Assembly: GCF_041734735.1 (NCBI RefSeq)
Contig: NC_134901.1
Span: 17,755,302-17,819,301 of the forward strand
Source: Babylonia areolata
Taxonomy: Eukaryota; Mollusca; Gastropoda; Neogastropoda; Buccinidae
DNA: 64,000 nt
Direction: 5' to 3'
Both the position numbers and the translations under genes were made by a program. The notes beneath the pieces were generated by a model. That model ran no database searches, was not told the DNA's origin, and was given only the letters and a program-made list of their open reading frames with translations. This document shows positions 52,093 to 64,000 of this stretch, piece by piece; position 1 is the first letter of the stretch, and each line of letters starts with the position of its first letter.

Positions 52093-52528
52093 CCTCCATT
52101 CCATCATATTTTTTTCTTTTTTTATCCAGTTGGCCACTACATTTTGCAGGAAACACTACCTGGGTATGTTGGTTTTCGTATGCTATATGCCAAACACACA
52201 TGGTTTAATATCACGTATAGACTAGTCTTCAGAACATTTATGTCAGTCTAATCTGTGTTTCAACAGGTTGTCAGCTTGCTTCACCCAACCATCTTTTGAA
52301 AGGTTATTCATGACATGTTTAAACATCATGATTCAGTTACTGAACAGCAGCAGGCTTTTTCAACCAACTACATCAGTTCGGCTAGCTTTCCATATCTTAG
52401 AGATTCAACAAGCTTATGCTACATACATACTAAATAACAACTGACACCAACACAAAAACTTCACAAACTTGTGGGGGTTTTGGGGGGGTTTTTTAAATGC
52501 AAAAGAAAAGTCATCCAAAAACACCAAC

Positions 52529-52654
52529 CTGGGCCCAGTATGCAGCAGCATGTATAGGCTGCCAGGATTCATTGTCTCGTTTATCCACAGAGACATGGTT
52601 GTCCAGCAGGAATTCTGCCACCTCAAAGTAACCATTGGCAGCTGCTATATGAAG
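52529..52654 (-). CDS. PPP1R16: PPP1R16 coding exon 6 (residues 240-281)
   Basis: 126 bases (42 codons, phase 0 at both ends) between CTGTGCAG and CCAG|GTTGGT. Encodes LHIAAANGYFEVAEFLLDNH and VSVDKRDNESWQPIHAAAYW plus AQ. These are two ankyrin repeats with the conserved W-x-P-x-HAAA signature. A young LINE/piggyBac insertion lies in the intron just 5' of this exon in transcript terms. Confidence 0.93.
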
Positions 52655-52894
52655 CTGCACAGTCAAGCCAACAATGATGTTCATCTAAGTGAATCGATCT
52701 TGAATATTCAAAACAACAAGAATGAAAATTCAAAACTGACATCCTGGAGCTATAAATTTCAGAGCACATACACCATACAAGAACCACCCTGCTTTCTGTA
52801 CACACATGTAGAATGTGGAAATGCATAAAGGGGAACTCATACACACACACACACAAACAAAAAAGAAAGAAAAAAGGAAGAAAACATCAATATC

Positions 52895-53779
52895 ATGACA
52901 AGCACTGCCAGAATTCATAAAACAGAAAAATATCAGAATCATCTCCATATATTTACAGATGGATCTGTTCTTGATGACAAAAATACTGGTGCGGCTTTCT
53001 ATATTCCTGCCTTTAAAGTTGAAAAATCTTACTTTATTGGAAAACATCTTTCCATATTCACAGCTGAGCTAATAGCTATTATACAAGCTCTGAACTACTT
53101 AGTGAGCCATCAAATAGTTTTCTTGAAAATAGCATTTTTTGTTGACTCCAAATCAGTACTTTATGCTCTAGAATTATTCAGCCTTGAAACAAGACCCGAC
53201 TTAGTTATTGAGGCAAATCATTCGGTACATTGTTTAAGAATTAAAGGGACTGAGGTCAGTTTTTTGGGGGTGCCTTCTCATGTGGGCATTAATGGCAATG
53301 AAACTGCTGATAAAGCAGCTAAAAGAGGAGCACAAGATTTAGAAAAATCGACAAAAATACATGTCCGTCTTTCCGTAAAAGAGGCATACACTTTGTTAGA
53401 AAAATCAGCATGGGGTCGATTTCATAATCGATGGAAGTTTTTAAAACATAAAGGAACATTATTCCCCGAGAATATTATTAAAGAAAAGATACCGAATCCA
53501 TCAGCTTGCTATACAAGATTAATAACCTCTACTTTCTTCCGTATAATACTTGATGCGCTGAAGATAAAGTATAGTAAAAATGTTACATGCATCTGTGGTA
53601 AGCAGTTCAGCTTGAATCATTGTTTGTTTCGCTGTCAGCAGTTTCGTACCTTCTTGCCCAAGTATTTCAAAGAGAATAATAATTCTGCAGATGATTTTTG
53701 TAAAGTTATTTCTGATGAGGTTCTTATGGTCGAACTTTCACAGGCATTAGTTCATAGCCCTATTTCTACATTCCTTTAA
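52895..53779 (+). CDS. LINE RNase H domain and C-terminal zinc knuckle, 294 aa, partial ORF2
   Basis: RNase H motifs occur in order: FTDGS (Asp22), TAEL (Glu58), VDSKS (Asp84) and GINGNETADKAA (Asp139), so all four acidic catalytic residues are present. The usual W of WVPSH is Gly here (LGVPSH). A Cys-x-Cys/His-Cys cluster (CICGKQFSLNHCLFRC) near 233-248 is the zinc-knuckle-like end seen in I/Nimb-type elements. The frame is intact from the truncation to a TAA at 53777-53779, which suggests a recent insertion. The first ATG is not a native start, as the true protein began far upstream. The exact clade within RNase H-bearing LINEs is uncertain. Confidence 0.8.
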   Translation: MTSTARIHKTEKYQNHLHIFTDGSVLDDKNTGAAFYIPAFKVEKSYFIGKHLSIFTAELIAIIQALNYLVSHQIVFLKIAFFVDSKSVLYALELFSLETRPDLVIEANHSVHCLRIKGTEVSFLGVPSHVGINGNETADKAAKRGAQDLEKSTKIHVRLSVKEAYTLLEKSAWGRFHNRWKFLKHKGTLFPENIIKEKIPNPSACYTRLITSTFFRIILDALKIKYSKNVTCICGKQFSLNHCLFRCQQFRTFLPKYFKENNNSADDFCKVISDEVLMVELSQALVHSPISTFL

Positions 53780-54829
53780 CCCTTTCGCTGCCAGGAAAAT
53801 AAGATTTAAGTGAAATCTATTTGCCAGGGTTTTTTCACAAAAAACGGGTATAAATTTTCAAAAAATTCTGTGCTCTTTGTTATTGGAGAAAGACCCATAA
53901 AAGTATATATTTTCTGAAAGGTAAATGAATAAAGAATACAAAACACATGCTGTTTTCCCATTTTATATATTTTTAGTGACATGCTGTTGTTTTGAAATCA
54001 GTGTTTTGTTTTTTGTCACATTTTCAACTTGTTCATTACAAATGTTAGTCAGGTAATTTGCACAAAAACATCATATTTTCTGGACAAATGGATATCTGCA
54101 AACACAAAATCATACTAGAACAACCACAATATATATATATATTTTTTTAAGAGATAGATACACAATACATTGTGACTTCTCCAAGTGATAAGATGGATGT
54201 GAGGCCACGCCCCCTCAGTCTCCACCCCCCTCCTCCTCACCCCTCTCACACGGTCACTTGATTCAGTTCTCATCAGACCGCGTTGGCTGCGTGCCAAGAA
54301 TATCGCTCTGCTGCTAATTCGGTCATCTGTCGTCTGCTAACATCTGTACAGCCGGCATCACTCACTGACAGTCGCATCTTGGCCACTCTCTTTATTTTCT
54401 ATCAGATCGTCCTATAAATGTTCATCACTATCTTCTCCTTCGAATTTACGCTTCAATTCTTTCTGAGCATCAGCTAAAGAAAGAAATCATGGTTGATTTA
54501 GTTCGTCACGATTGCATGTCTTGAGCACGGCGTCAGTCCGACATTTTGTTGAGCGAGCGAGGAGAGAAGTCAGGCAAACACTTGGACAGTGGCCCAACCA
54601 AAACGTTCAAATAAAGGACTGCTTCATGACGTAGATGGGGTTTCTAGCTATGAATAGAATCTAGAGAGATTCCCCAGGCTAAAGCTACCACTATTTTTGC
54701 CAAGGAAGTGAATGCAAGCCAGGGAAAAGTCAGAATATTTCGATGACGAGTTATCTCGTCATGCAGGCAGCAAAGCATACATGCTTGCCATGACGAGTTA
54801 TCTCGTCATGCAGGCAGCCTAGGGGTTAA
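53776..54829. mobile_element. Non-autonomous piggyBac-like element, about 1.05 kb, inside the LINE
   Basis: Flanked by TTAA at 53776-53779 and 54826-54829. The ends are CCCTTTCGCTGCCAGG and, inverted, CCCCTAGGCTGCCTGC, which match imperfectly. No transposase is encoded. Near the right end two copies of a perfect palindrome, ATGACGAG-TTAT-CTCGTCAT, lie at 54743-54762 and 54790-54809, each followed by GCAGGCAGC. Confidence 0.8.
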
Positions 54830-55097
54830 TGCACTTCAGAATTGTGTCAATGGTTTCTGATTATTATCATTATTATTATTGAATTGTTACTGTTAGATGT
54901 AATTGCATCTTAGTTATGCATTTTACAGTAGTTTTCTAGATTACCTTTTTTCTGTTTTCCTCTTCCCTGCCCCCCCCCCCCCCCCCAACCCCTCAATATA
55001 CCCCCTCCTTCCCCCCCACGCCCCCCTTTTTTTTAACGTCTAATATCACTGATAGTGAATAGATGTTAAACTAAAGAACGAACACACACACACACAA

Positions 55098-55151
<54 letters not shown>

Positions 55152-55499
55152 CCACCAATTACATGTTTACCACTCCCACTCTCTTCCCCTCATCCACATA
55201 CACTACACACCTCACACTCACACACACCATTGTGGCCATGTTTTTCACTCTCATGTGGTTGGCAATATACAGGAATGAAAGCGATATGCTGGTCAAAGCT
55301 GAAAAATCAAACCAAGAGATGTTCTCTCGCCACGCACAGACACACATACATAAAACTTGAAAACAAAATCATTACAACTGGATGTCTTATGCACACACAC
55401 ATACACACACCCTCCCCCCTACTCTCCAACTGCACTTTCACAATGCAAATCATTTGTATATCACACACACCCAACCACAACATCCCCGCACATACTCAC

Positions 55500-55624
55500 C
55501 AAAGAAGCTCCCAAATGATCAACCATTTCTAAATCACCACCAGTACTGGCATATTTTTTGACGTCAGCCAACATTTTATGTTCTGTTGCCAGCCGAGTGA
55601 CATCAATCTGTTCCTGAGTAATAC
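55500..55624 (-). CDS. PPP1R16: PPP1R16 coding exon 5 (residues 198-239)
   Basis: 125 bases between GTGGCAG and TTTG|GTGAGT. Encodes GITQEQIDVTRLATEHKMLA, then DVKKYASTGGDLEMVDHLGA and SL. This is the helical spacer between the two ankyrin blocks (GITQExI in vertebrates) and the start of the next repeat. Leaves in phase 0. Confidence 0.92.
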
Positions 55625-58770
<3,146 letters not shown>

Positions 58771-58841
58771 CTGATGTAATGCTGTCAAACCATCTTCATT
58801 TGTGACATCTGGACTCACTCCACTTTCCAGTAAAATTTTCA
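58771..58841 (-). CDS. PPP1R16: PPP1R16 coding exon 2 (residues 91-114)
   Basis: 71 bases between CTTTCAG and CAG|GTATGT, encoding VKILLESGVSPDVTNEDGLT and ALHQ. It completes the first ankyrin repeat and begins the second. It joins exon 1 in phase 1 and leaves in phase 0. It was found by family similarity, as it is too short for a normal ORF search. Confidence 0.93.
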
Positions 58842-59144
58842 CTGAAAGTAGAACATAATATTTTTTATACTTTAAAGTTTGCAGAAACTTATATGGGCAA
58901 AACTTAAGGATGAAACTAGAATGAGCTAAAAGGTGTGCCAGTAAAAGGGTTTAACACTGAACAAATACAGAAATTAGACACAGATGTCTTTTCTGGATTT
59001 TTGTCATTAAAAACTGAGCAAAAAGAAAAGCTTCATATATACAGATCAATGAAATCTGCAAGCAGCTTGTTGCTGTTGTATGCATTTCATCTTCAATGAA
59101 GATTTTCTTTAGGAAAAATAAATTCATATATTTTTGTATTTTGT

Positions 59145-59530
59145 ATTTCATTTTGTCACAACAAATTTCTGTGTGAAATTCGGGCTGCTCTCCCCAGGGA
59201 GAGCGCATCGCTACACTACAGTGCGACCCATTTTTTTTGTATTTTTTCCTGTGTGCAGTATTATTTCTTTTTCTTATCGAAGTGGATTTTTCTTCAGAAT
59301 TTTGCCAGGAACAACCCTTTTGTTGCTGTGGGTTCTTTTATGTGCACTAAGTACATGCTGTATACGGGACCTCGGTTTATTGTCTCATCCGAATGACTAG
59401 CGTCCAGATCACCACTGAATGTCTTGTGGAGGGGGAGAAAATATTGGCGCCTGAGACGTGATTCAAACCAGCCGCTCAGATTCTCTCACTTCCTTGGCGG
59501 ACGCGTTACCTCTAGGCCATCACTCCACTT
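59145..59530 (-). mobile_element. Full-length tRNA-derived SINE, minus orientation
   Basis: On the minus strand the head is GGAGTGATGGCCTAGAGGTA with a B-box-like GGTTTGAATCA. The core has TCATTCGGATGAGACAATAA and AAAGAACCCACAGCAACAAA, and the tail reads CTCCCTGGGGAGAGCAGCCC followed by GAATTTCACACAGAAATTTG and ATACAAAATACAAA. It is the best preserved of the SINEs here. The head resembles a Leu/Ser-type tRNA with a long variable arm, though this is judged by eye. Confidence 0.85.
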
Positions 59531-59534
59531 ATAT

Positions 59535-59568
<34 letters not shown>

Positions 59569-60483
59569 CTAGCAAGATTTAGACATCCATTCTTATTTAG
59601 ATGTCTGGCTCTGCCTTTTGTCATTTTGTTTAAATGTGTGTACCCATGGCAGATCATTAATGGGGCCCTAAAACTAAAAGTATTAACATGACATCACCAT
59701 GTATGTATTTGCTTTATCATGTAACGATAAATAAAAAGGCATAATCATTGATAATGCATGTGTATGTTTGTGAATGTGTGCTGTGTGCCTTTGCAAGTGT
59801 GATATCAATCACTGAATGAATACTTTATGTGTCTTAATCTGGGTGGCTTTGTGTCCTTGAGTGTGTCAAAAAGTGCAACTGCCAAGTCCCTGAAAACAAC
59901 TAGCAAAGTAGCTTCTGGTATAACAAAGTTTATGATTTTGGAAAAAAAAAGAAAAAAAGATCCCCCTCCCCCTCTCTTGCTAAACTTTGGTGTTACACTT
60001 GCAAAGAATATTCACCAATGTACATTATGAGTTTGTTCATTTACCTCTTCTTGTCATATATCAATATGGTGTCACTGGCTGTATCAATACTATCCAGAGT
60101 TAGATAATATAACAACTTTAAGTTTGACTAAGAAAAATAAAAGTGTAGACTTAACATTTTCATTTTTCTTACAAACCCTGAAAAGATTTCACTCAATATT
60201 GTTACTTAGTGAGTTAGTATAACATTGAACAATACTTTTTATTCATATCAAAAACTTCCCCATTCTACTACTCATAACCAGCACTTCAGAGGGGCAAAGG
60301 GATGTCAGAAGAAAATCAAGCAAAGAAAGGAGAGACTGAGAACACTTACATTTAATATTGCATGTACAGCTCTGTCTCTCTCTCTCTCACACATACACCC
60401 ATGTGCACACATGGGAAATAGAGCAGGGACCAGGCATCATTCCATGCATATCACATGCAAACATATACTCACACAAGCATACA

Positions 60484-60530
60484 TGTGTATGTACACACAC
60501 ACACACACACACAGAGTCACACACACACAG

Positions 60531-60566
<36 letters not shown>
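60484..60566. repeat. CA microsatellite with regular interruptions
   Basis: CA repeats interrupted by AGAGTC and AGTC, within PPP1R16 intron 1. The open frames across it are repeat artefacts. Confidence 0.9.
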
Positions 60567-60570
<4 letters not shown>

Positions 60571-60822
60571 TGCATTCTATGAATCAAGATGCAGCAGAAA
60601 ACAAACACTAAAACATAACTGGTAATGCTTTTAAAGCAGAGACAAGAGTATGACAATGACAATGATACCTGTAATTTTACCCAGTGTTAACCTTGACCCC
60701 AGGGAACAGTAGAAAATGACAAGGTACTAACACAACAGTATTCTTCTCCAGCAGGTAATAAGCTCCACAGGATTCTCTCACAGTAGTTGTGCTTGCAAGT
60801 CCAGATTACCCGCAACTAATAT

Positions 60823-61032
60823 TTGTGCCCCACATGCCTCAAGCCATTCTGTGCCCTTCACAAAGGACCTCGTCATTCTTTTGTCATTTCTCATGAATAT
60901 GGGAATGGGAGAGACCTGGTGAAGAAGTTCTACTGCTTAGCAGGTCATTATCAACCCTGCAGCAAATCCTGCATGACTGTCGATAGAAAGTTCAATGTTA
61001 GAAAAGCCCAAGAGGTTCACACTATGGAATAA
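60823..61032 (+). pseudogene. Small Cys/His-rich coding fragment, origin unknown
   Basis: Seventy codons open after a TAA, reading CPTCLKPFCALHKGPRHSFV and later KKFYCLAGHYQPCSKSCMTV, then a TAA stop. The CxxC-x5-C-x2-H pattern followed by Cys/His residues looks like the zinc-binding end of a transposase or other zinc protein. There is no native start and no neighbouring domain, so it is treated as a fragment. It lies antisense in PPP1R16 intron 1. The assignment is uncertain. Confidence 0.3.
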
Positions 61033-61587
61033 TAAGTATAATGGTAGTTGTTTTTTTGTGTGTTTTTTTTTTAAATTGGCAACAGGGTTAGGTGATGGGT
61101 GTGGTGATCAAAGTAGGCATTAAGATCCACTGAAAATAAAGTTTTAGTATTCTGCTTGTTGCAGTTGCTTTTTAAGGATCTTTATGCCTAAAACGACAAT
61201 TTTCACAATGACAGCAGACACTATTTACATCATGATTATCCCTTTTATTTAAAACTAATGTCATAACAGATCCCTTTTCTTCTTGAACATGCCTTTTCTT
61301 CAAAGCAAACAGAAACCTAACTGAAACATGGCTTGCTCAGCCAAAGCCACATCAAACCAAATACTTTCAACAACAAAACTGAAACAATAAAAATCCACTA
61401 TGACCATGCCTGACAAAAAAAAAAAAAAAAAAAAAAAACCCCAAAATTAAAAAAAAACTTTCCTCCACACCCTCATGCCAACCTATGGGCCTCATTCCCA
61501 CTCCTGCCCCCACCTCTACTCCACACCCCTTCCTCCCAATGTCACTTGATCCAATCTTTAAGAGCTGTGACAATCCAGGCAACTCAC

Positions 61588-61858
61588 CTTCATTGAGATC
61601 ATTCCTGGCAGCCGCTTCTAACAGGGCAATGTTGGGTGTGAACTTCACATTGCCCCTGTTGCTTTTCTTCGTCCTCCTGGGCAGAGGCTGTTTGTCCTGG
61701 TTCTTTTTCTTCTTGGTGTTCTCCTTCTCCAGCTGCCGTTCATACTGCGTCCACTTTTTCATTTGCTGGGCCCTCCGCTTCCTGGCATGTTTCAGCCGCT
61801 CCTGGGTGGTCATACGCTCCACAGCTCCCATCTCTTGCACCAGTTCGTAATGCTCCAT
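61588..61858 (-). CDS. PPP1R16: PPP1R16 coding exon 1 (residues 1-90)
   Basis: Starts at the ATG at 61858 (MEHYELVQEMGAVERMTTQE) and ends at GAAG|GTGAGT, leaving one base of the next codon. The basic block with RKRRAQQMKKW matches the conserved N-terminus of PPP1R16A/B. The PP1-docking motif is GNVKF at 69-73: Val and Phe are kept, but Asn stands where vertebrate and MYPT1 motifs have Lys or Arg. The first ankyrin helix begins with NIALLEAAARNDLNE. This start is chosen because it is the first ATG in frame and gives the family's usual N-terminal length. Confidence 0.93.
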
Positions 61859-62319
61859 GTTTGCTTGATAAAATCTGATCCAGCACTGTAGTCATATGTG
61901 GATTTCTTCCTTTTTTTTCTAACCGTTTTTCTCTTTTTCTGCGTTTTCAAAAGACCCAGAAATATCAGACTGAGAACTCATACAAAATAAAAGGCACTGC
62001 CAGACAGTCGCAAAAGGATGAATTAATCCTGACATATTTTGAACAAAGATGTCCTCAATTCCATTTTTTGAACACTATCACAGTATCACTAACAGTGTCG
62101 TTGAAAACTGATTCTACTGACAGTTCAAATTTTGCACTTAACCACTTTTCTCCATCACTGTTTGATCACATCCAAGTTGTCCAATACATTCACTATACCC
62201 CCAAAGCAGCTGGTGATTCACAAATGAACAGGAAATTCCACTCCACAACTGATACATGTATGATATGAGGCGCAACAGATGAGGCAAGTTGGTCCCATCT
62301 CCCTCTCAAACTGTGGGGT
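61859..62319 (-). other. Possible 5' UTR exon of PPP1R16
   Basis: Upstream of the start codon there is no splice site that must be used. A good acceptor (TGTGTTTCAG) ends at 62320, so this stretch may be the non-coding start of exon 1 with further 5' UTR beyond. It contains upstream ATGs. No promoter motif is recognised. Confidence 0.25.
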
Positions 62320-64000
62320 CTGAAACACAACCATCACATACTACATTAAATAACATAAAACATGAAATTTTGTAATAATCAGTTCAACAAAGAAACATGA
62401 ACAAGTGAAGCAGTAATTACAGCACACAGAGTTAAAACTTCCTGTTATGATCAGCGTGGTCAGGAAATGCTGACAACTGGAAAATAATAACAGCTGTGGA
62501 ATACTGAGCACAGAAAAAAGCTGGACCTTTGGCTTAAGCCAAGGACAATAGAGTGCTGGGTTTATCCATCAAAAACTGTTTCTGATTCATAAGAGTGTTG
62601 TCAGTGTCACATTACTTACATAATTAACAATATCTGTGACAACTGACACCATCTGCTGGAAACAAAGGTAGTAATCAAAAACGGACAGTTATCCTAATTC
62701 CTACTGATATTGCTTATGTGGCTTCAGTAAAACCCCAAGCATTCCACCATTCATTTTTCCCTTAAAGAGGAGGAGTTTGTATTATACTCCATGTTTGGTG
62801 ATGCATATACTATACCAAACTCATGTTTCTTTTTATGATTGTATTTTGTTATATAGATCAACAACAAGTCAAATGATGTGCATCCTGGAAACAATGCCTG
62901 TGGGGTAAACAGAATAATGCTTTCCATACACATTCTGAGAAAGAGCAATAAACTTCTAGCAATTACCCTCTACTAAGTTTTAATCATACTGAATTCTATT
63001 CTCACCCCCCACCCCCCCCCCAATACTCTATTAGTATTACACTATTAGTTTGTAGTGTATCTTGCTTAAAGTAATTTGAATAATAATTTGTCACAGTGTG
63101 TGCGCGCGCGCATTTGTATGTGTGTGCATGTGTGTGTGTGTGAGTGCGCGCATGTGCCCATGTATATGTGTAAATATGTATAATATACATAATCATATTC
63201 ATACAGGATAAAAATCTCATAGCCTTTATAACCACCAGGGCAGTGAATTCATATCCACAGTGCCTAGGGCTCAACATAGAATGGCGGGGTCCAATCCTCT
63301 GCTTCCGTCATTTAAACTTTCCCCATCCAAGTCCGGTACTCACACCTGGGTGGAGTGATGAAAATTGAAGGAAAATGCCTTCCCAGTGAGACAACAGCAG
63401 GCCCAAAAGGGGGATTGAATCCTGACCACTGGATCTGAAGTCCAATTTCTTATCAATTCTGCCACAGTGCCTCTTTATATATTATATTTTTTATATGAAT
63501 ATATTCATACGTACATACAAAAATACATCATGTGTTCTGTCTTGTAATCATAATACATTTCTACAACTGACTTCAAACATTCAACCGAATTAGTAAACGT
63601 CACTCATCATGTGTCATTATTTTCTGATCGAACTGGCAAATGTCCTATGATTCTGCTGTTGTCAGTGACTCCATTGCTGGGTCTGTCATACCACGAAAAC
63701 AATTCGGATTCCACAGAAATGCAAACTTTTTGTACATTTATCATTTTGCATTATTCCCAAACTGAACAGCCAGTCCAGTCATTAATAGTGACACGCCCTG
63801 CACAACATCAATTTCCCAGTTTACTCAAAACAAACAAACAAAAAGTTTTCAAGCTATCTACTACATGTAATCTAGTCTGCCCTGTGAGACATACTATCAG
63901 AAGTACCAATAGTTAACTTAACAGCTGCCACTCCAAGTAGTCCAACTTCTTTGACAAAGACGTGAAGCATATATTAATCTAAAATGCTAACAAAAAGTGC
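62320..64000. other. Upstream flank of PPP1R16
   Basis: No gene is supported. Contains CA/CG-rich alternating purine-pyrimidine sequence (63100-63160) and a SINE (63240-63478). It may be intron or promoter of PPP1R16. Confidence 0.4.
63240..63478 (-). mobile_element. tRNA-derived SINE, third family, minus orientation
   Basis: On the minus strand it begins GAGGCACTGTGGCAGAATTG (A-box-like) followed by TTGGACTTCAGATCCAGTGG and a B-box-like GGATTCAATCCC. The body continues with GGGAAGGCATTTTCCTTCAA and CACCCAGGTGTGAGTACCGG. The anticodon-loop-like segment and box spacing fit a tRNA origin. It shares no core with the SINEs at 22 or 59 kb. Confidence 0.75.

Larger units (their letters stand above)
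49126..52528 (-). other. PPP1R16 intron 6
   Basis: Contains the piggyBac-like MITE at 49213-49868, several TG microsatellites (51280-51330, 51712-51752, 51828-51872), a poly-T near 51068-51092 and a repeat with SINE tail at 51815-52092. No gene seen. Confidence 0.55.
52885..55082 (+). mobile_element. 5'-truncated LINE (non-LTR retrotransposon), split by a piggyBac-like insertion
   Basis: The left part (52885-53779) encodes the last domain of a LINE polyprotein. The right part (54830-55082) is its 3' UTR, ending TGAATAGATGTTAAACTAAA and GAACGAAC. The sequence between is a separate DNA element flanked by TTAA. The LINE lacks the endonuclease and reverse transcriptase region, the usual result of incomplete reverse transcription. 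It lies antisense to PPP1R16. Confidence 0.8.
52655..55499 (-). other. PPP1R16 intron 5
   Basis: Mostly filled by the LINE and the piggyBac-like element inserted into it. The end nearest exon 5 holds a C-homopolymer (about 54968-54987), CA and TA microsatellites (55081-55150) and CA-rich sequence. Confidence 0.6.
58842..61587 (-). other. PPP1R16 intron 1
   Basis: Contains a SINE (59145-59530), a TA microsatellite (about 59535-59565), CA microsatellites (60494-60566), a zinc-finger-like coding fragment on the opposite strand (60823-61032) and a poly-A near 61416-61438. Confidence 0.6.

Overview
The window looks like the nuclear genome of a marine mollusc, most likely a gastropod. Genes are split by long introns with GT-AG borders. 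Microsatellites ((CA)n, (TA)n, poly-A/T) are very dense. Several tRNA-derived SINE families are present that I recall as abundant in gastropod genomes. There is no prokaryotic operon structure, CRISPR array or rRNA. The species cannot be fixed from sequence alone.

Plus strand, about 1-15,600: the 3' end of a gene that begins before the window. Three exons fit together in one consistent phase (930-1055, 7275-7490, 13704-13888). They give a proline-rich, then basic, then acidic C-terminal tail ending in DDEIMV. I do not recognise the family. A candidate AATAAA lies at 15571.

Middle, about 15,600-32,740: an AT-rich gap between two converging genes. It has no gene I can support and holds SINE copies (21.8-23.2 kb) and simple repeats.

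Minus strand, 61858 down to 34090: a gene that appears complete, in twelve coding exons whose phases all agree, giving 681 residues. It is the mollusc counterpart of PPP1R16A/B (MYPT3/TIMAP), a membrane-anchored regulatory subunit of protein phosphatase 1. It has a basic N-terminal helix, an RVxF-like NVKF motif, ankyrin repeats, an RRSS phosphorylation-type motif and a C-terminal CAAX box (CVIL).

The introns of this gene carry most of the mobile DNA: a hAT-like element with terminal inverted repeats and an open 168-residue reading frame (39677-41173), a piggyBac-like MITE with perfect 17-bp ends (49213-49868), and a 5'-truncated LINE with an open RNase H domain (from about 52890) that has a second piggyBac-like element inserted exactly at its stop codon (53776-54829). 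The intron after exon 3 contains a minisatellite that repeatedly copies that exon's own 5' splice site.

I found no clearly new multi-gene system. The observations most worth following are the multiplied splice donor, the nested LINE/piggyBac insertion, the hAT element that keeps only its DNA-binding half, and a cluster of miR-1-type seed matches in the presumed 3' UTR of the PPP1R16 gene.
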